From an uncultured Spartobacteria bacterium (GTDB lineage Bacteria; Verrucomicrobiota; Verrucomicrobiia; Chthoniobacterales; Terrimicrobiaceae): 6,338 bases of DNA. Where the stretch lies: positions 1-6,338 of the forward strand of contig CAIWSO010000557.1 of assembly GCA_903915315.1 (NCBI GenBank). Direction: 5' to 3'. The position numbers and the translations under genes are program-made. The notes under the pieces are model-generated. The model saw only the letters and a program-made list of their open reading frames with translations. It ran no database searches and was not told where the DNA came from. The first letter of the stretch is position 1. Every line of letters begins with the position of its first letter. Shown here one piece after another: positions 5,062 through 6,338 of the stretch.

Positions 5062-6243
5062 ATGAACATCCTTACCGCGCTCATGCAACCGGAGGTTTTT
5101 TTAGTGTGGACCTCGTTGGCAAAGACTCTCGGCCTCCTAGGCGTGATCCTAGGTCTCGTTTCGTACACGGTTTACGCCGAACGCAAAATCTGCGCTTGGG
5201 TTCAAGACCGCGTGGGACCTAACCGAACCGGCATTCCGCTCACCAAGTTCCGGATTTTCGGACTCGGCCAACCGATTGCCGACGCGCTCAAGCTTCTGCT
5301 TAAGGAAAACTTCATCCCGAATGACGTAAACAAGTTTTATTTTTACATCGCACCGAAGCTCGCGATGGTCCCAGCGATCCTCGTATTGGCGGTGCTTCCA
5401 TTCGGCAGTTCGCTGTTTGGAGTTCCGATGGTGATCGCCAATATCAACGTGGGCGTTCTTTACGTTTTCGCCGTTTCCTCGCTCGGGGTCTATGGCATCG
5501 TTCTGGCCGGCTGGGCCTCGAACTCAAAATACCCCTTCCTCGGTGGCATTCGCTCCAGCTCGCAGATGATCTCCTACGAACTGGCACTCGGTCTCTCGGT
5601 GATCCCAGTCTTCATGGTTTGCGGCACACTGAGCATGCCCGACATCGTGCTTTGGCAACGTGAGAACGGTTGGATGATCGCCCCCTTCTGGGCCAAGGGT
5701 CTGAGTTGGGAAATGATTCTCTCCGCAGACGTCCAAGGCATCCTTGGCTCATTCGTCGCCGGATTTTCGCTTCAGCGGATTCTTCTCTGGATCCCCATGC
5801 TGATTTCTTTCGTGATTTTCCTCATCGCGATGTTCGCGGAGACCAACCGTCTTCCGTTCGATCTTCCCGAAGCCGAGCAAGAACTCGTCGGCGGCTACCA
5901 CACAGAATATTCTGGAATGGGATTTGCGCTATTTTTCCTTGGTGAATACGCCGCGATGATCGCCGGCTCGGGTGTGATCGTGACGCTTTTCCTCGGTGGC
6001 TGGAGCCTCCCGCTTCTGCCCGACGGCTCGTTCCCTGGTCTCCCTGGCGTGCTATTTGGCCTCATGAATATCGGCGTCTTCTTCGCCAAGGTAGTCGCCC
6101 TATTGGTCTTGTTCATCTGGGTGCGTTGGACTCTGCCACGCTTCCGTTATGACCAACTCATGAAACTGGGTTGGTATTTCTTCTTTGAGTTGGCGCTGGT
6201 GAATATCTTCATCGCTGCCTTCATCGTAGCCTACGTCAAATAA
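5062..6243 (+). CDS. nuoH: NADH-quinone oxidoreductase subunit H (complex I, NuoH/ND1)
   Basis: NuoH is the membrane subunit of respiratory complex I at the junction with the peripheral arm; it helps form the quinone-binding chamber and the start of the proton path. The protein has 393 residues, and I judge it to have about eight or nine hydrophobic segments. Family hallmarks are complete: ERK (40-42) and WVQDRVGPNR (46-55), GWASNSKYPFLGGIRSS (150-166) followed by SYE (171-173), the acidic loop ETNRLPFDLPEAEQELVGGY (260-279) with HTEYSG behind it, GEYAAMI (294-300), and RWTLPRFRYDQLMKLGW (355-371). It is longer than the E. coli protein (325). Extra residues fall in the loop around 190-235, before the ETNRLPFD loop, and in a Pro/Gly-rich loop at 314-333. 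No nuo gene adjoins it in the window: a secreted protein precedes it and a hisD-like gene follows 6 bp later. No Shine-Dalgarno site is present at the start. Confidence 0.97.
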   Translation: MNILTALMQPEVFLVWTSLAKTLGLLGVILGLVSYTVYAERKICAWVQDRVGPNRTGIPLTKFRIFGLGQPIADALKLLLKENFIPNDVNKFYFYIAPKLAMVPAILVLAVLPFGSSLFGVPMVIANINVGVLYVFAVSSLGVYGIVLAGWASNSKYPFLGGIRSSSQMISYELALGLSVIPVFMVCGTLSMPDIVLWQRENGWMIAPFWAKGLSWEMILSADVQGILGSFVAGFSLQRILLWIPMLISFVIFLIAMFAETNRLPFDLPEAEQELVGGYHTEYSGMGFALFFLGEYAAMIAGSGVIVTLFLGGWSLPLLPDGSFPGLPGVLFGLMNIGVFFAKVVALLVLFIWVRWTLPRFRYDQLMKLGWYFFFELALVNIFIAAFIVAYVK

Positions 6244-6249
6244 CGCCCG

Positions 6250-6338
6250 ATGCAAATTCTCCGTCCGAGTGACAAGGGCTACCAGCGCCGGTTGCAAGAT
6301 TTAAACCGGCGATTTGCATCCGATCCCGCGGTGAAGGG
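6250..6338 (+). CDS. hisD: Probable histidinol dehydrogenase HisD, N-terminal fragment (3' end beyond window)
   Basis: Only 29 complete codons are visible, starting with ATG 6 nt after the nuoH stop. They read MQILRPSDKGYQRRLQDLNR and continue RFASDPAVK. The pattern ILR, then D-x-G-[FY] and a spaced L-x-x-LNRR, followed by a stretch before a P-x-V, is the usual beginning of HisD, the NAD-dependent zinc enzyme that oxidises histidinol to histidine in the last two steps of histidine synthesis. It does not resemble the start of NuoI, the gene that would normally follow nuoH. No Shine-Dalgarno site is visible (the spacer is CGCCCG), so it is probably translated by ribosomes finishing nuoH. The catalytic and zinc-binding residues lie outside the window, so the identification rests on the N-terminus alone. 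Confidence 0.6.
   Translation, partial: MQILRPSDKGYQRRLQDLNRRFASDPAVK

Noticed and set aside
5670..5945. Plus-strand frame of 91 codons inside nuoH
   Set aside because: It is out of frame within conserved nuoH sequence and is Arg/Pro rich without family features.

Overview
The window is a compact bacterial chromosomal segment with moderately high GC content. It has two divergent gene blocks that meet at an 80-bp intergenic region (4058-4137). There are no RNA genes, mobile elements, CRISPR arrays or signs of recent transfer. All genes recognised are ordinary housekeeping or biosynthetic genes, plus one secreted protein of unknown function. The mix of genes, an isolated long nuoH and the weak use of Shine-Dalgarno sites would fit a member of the Planctomycetes-Verrucomicrobia-Chlamydiae group, perhaps Verrucomicrobiota. 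This is an impression from sequence style, not a demonstrated assignment.

Minus-strand block (4057 down to 1, transcribed right to left): alanine dehydrogenase (ald), glutamate-5-semialdehyde dehydrogenase (proA), acylphosphatase (acyP), an ABC-2 type transporter ATPase, and dethiobiotin synthetase (bioD, cut by the left edge). All four junctions between these five genes are the same 4-bp ATGA overlap, in which the start codon of the next gene overlaps the stop codon of the previous one. None of the four internal starts has a well-placed Shine-Dalgarno site. The block therefore looks like one polycistronic unit read by termination-reinitiation. Its members belong to different pathways: alanine/pyruvate interconversion, proline synthesis, acyl-phosphate hydrolysis, membrane transport and biotin synthesis. 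The proA-acyP pair is the one functional link that suggests itself, because the substrate of the ProA step (gamma-glutamyl phosphate) is an acyl phosphate.

Plus-strand block (4138 to 6338): a 284-residue protein with a signal peptide and no recognised family, then a 69-bp gap, nuoH (membrane subunit H of respiratory complex I) and the first 29 codons of a gene that looks like hisD (histidinol dehydrogenase). The gap holds a good candidate sigma-70 promoter overlapping an inverted repeat. That promoter would give nuoH a leader of only about 10 nt. nuoH has no other complex I gene on either side within the window, and its product is clearly longer than the E. coli protein.

I found no strong candidate for a new biological system. 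The items most worth a second look are the uninterrupted ATGA-coupled gene chain, the proA-acyP coupling, the secreted unknown protein, and the isolated nuoH with its near-leaderless promoter.
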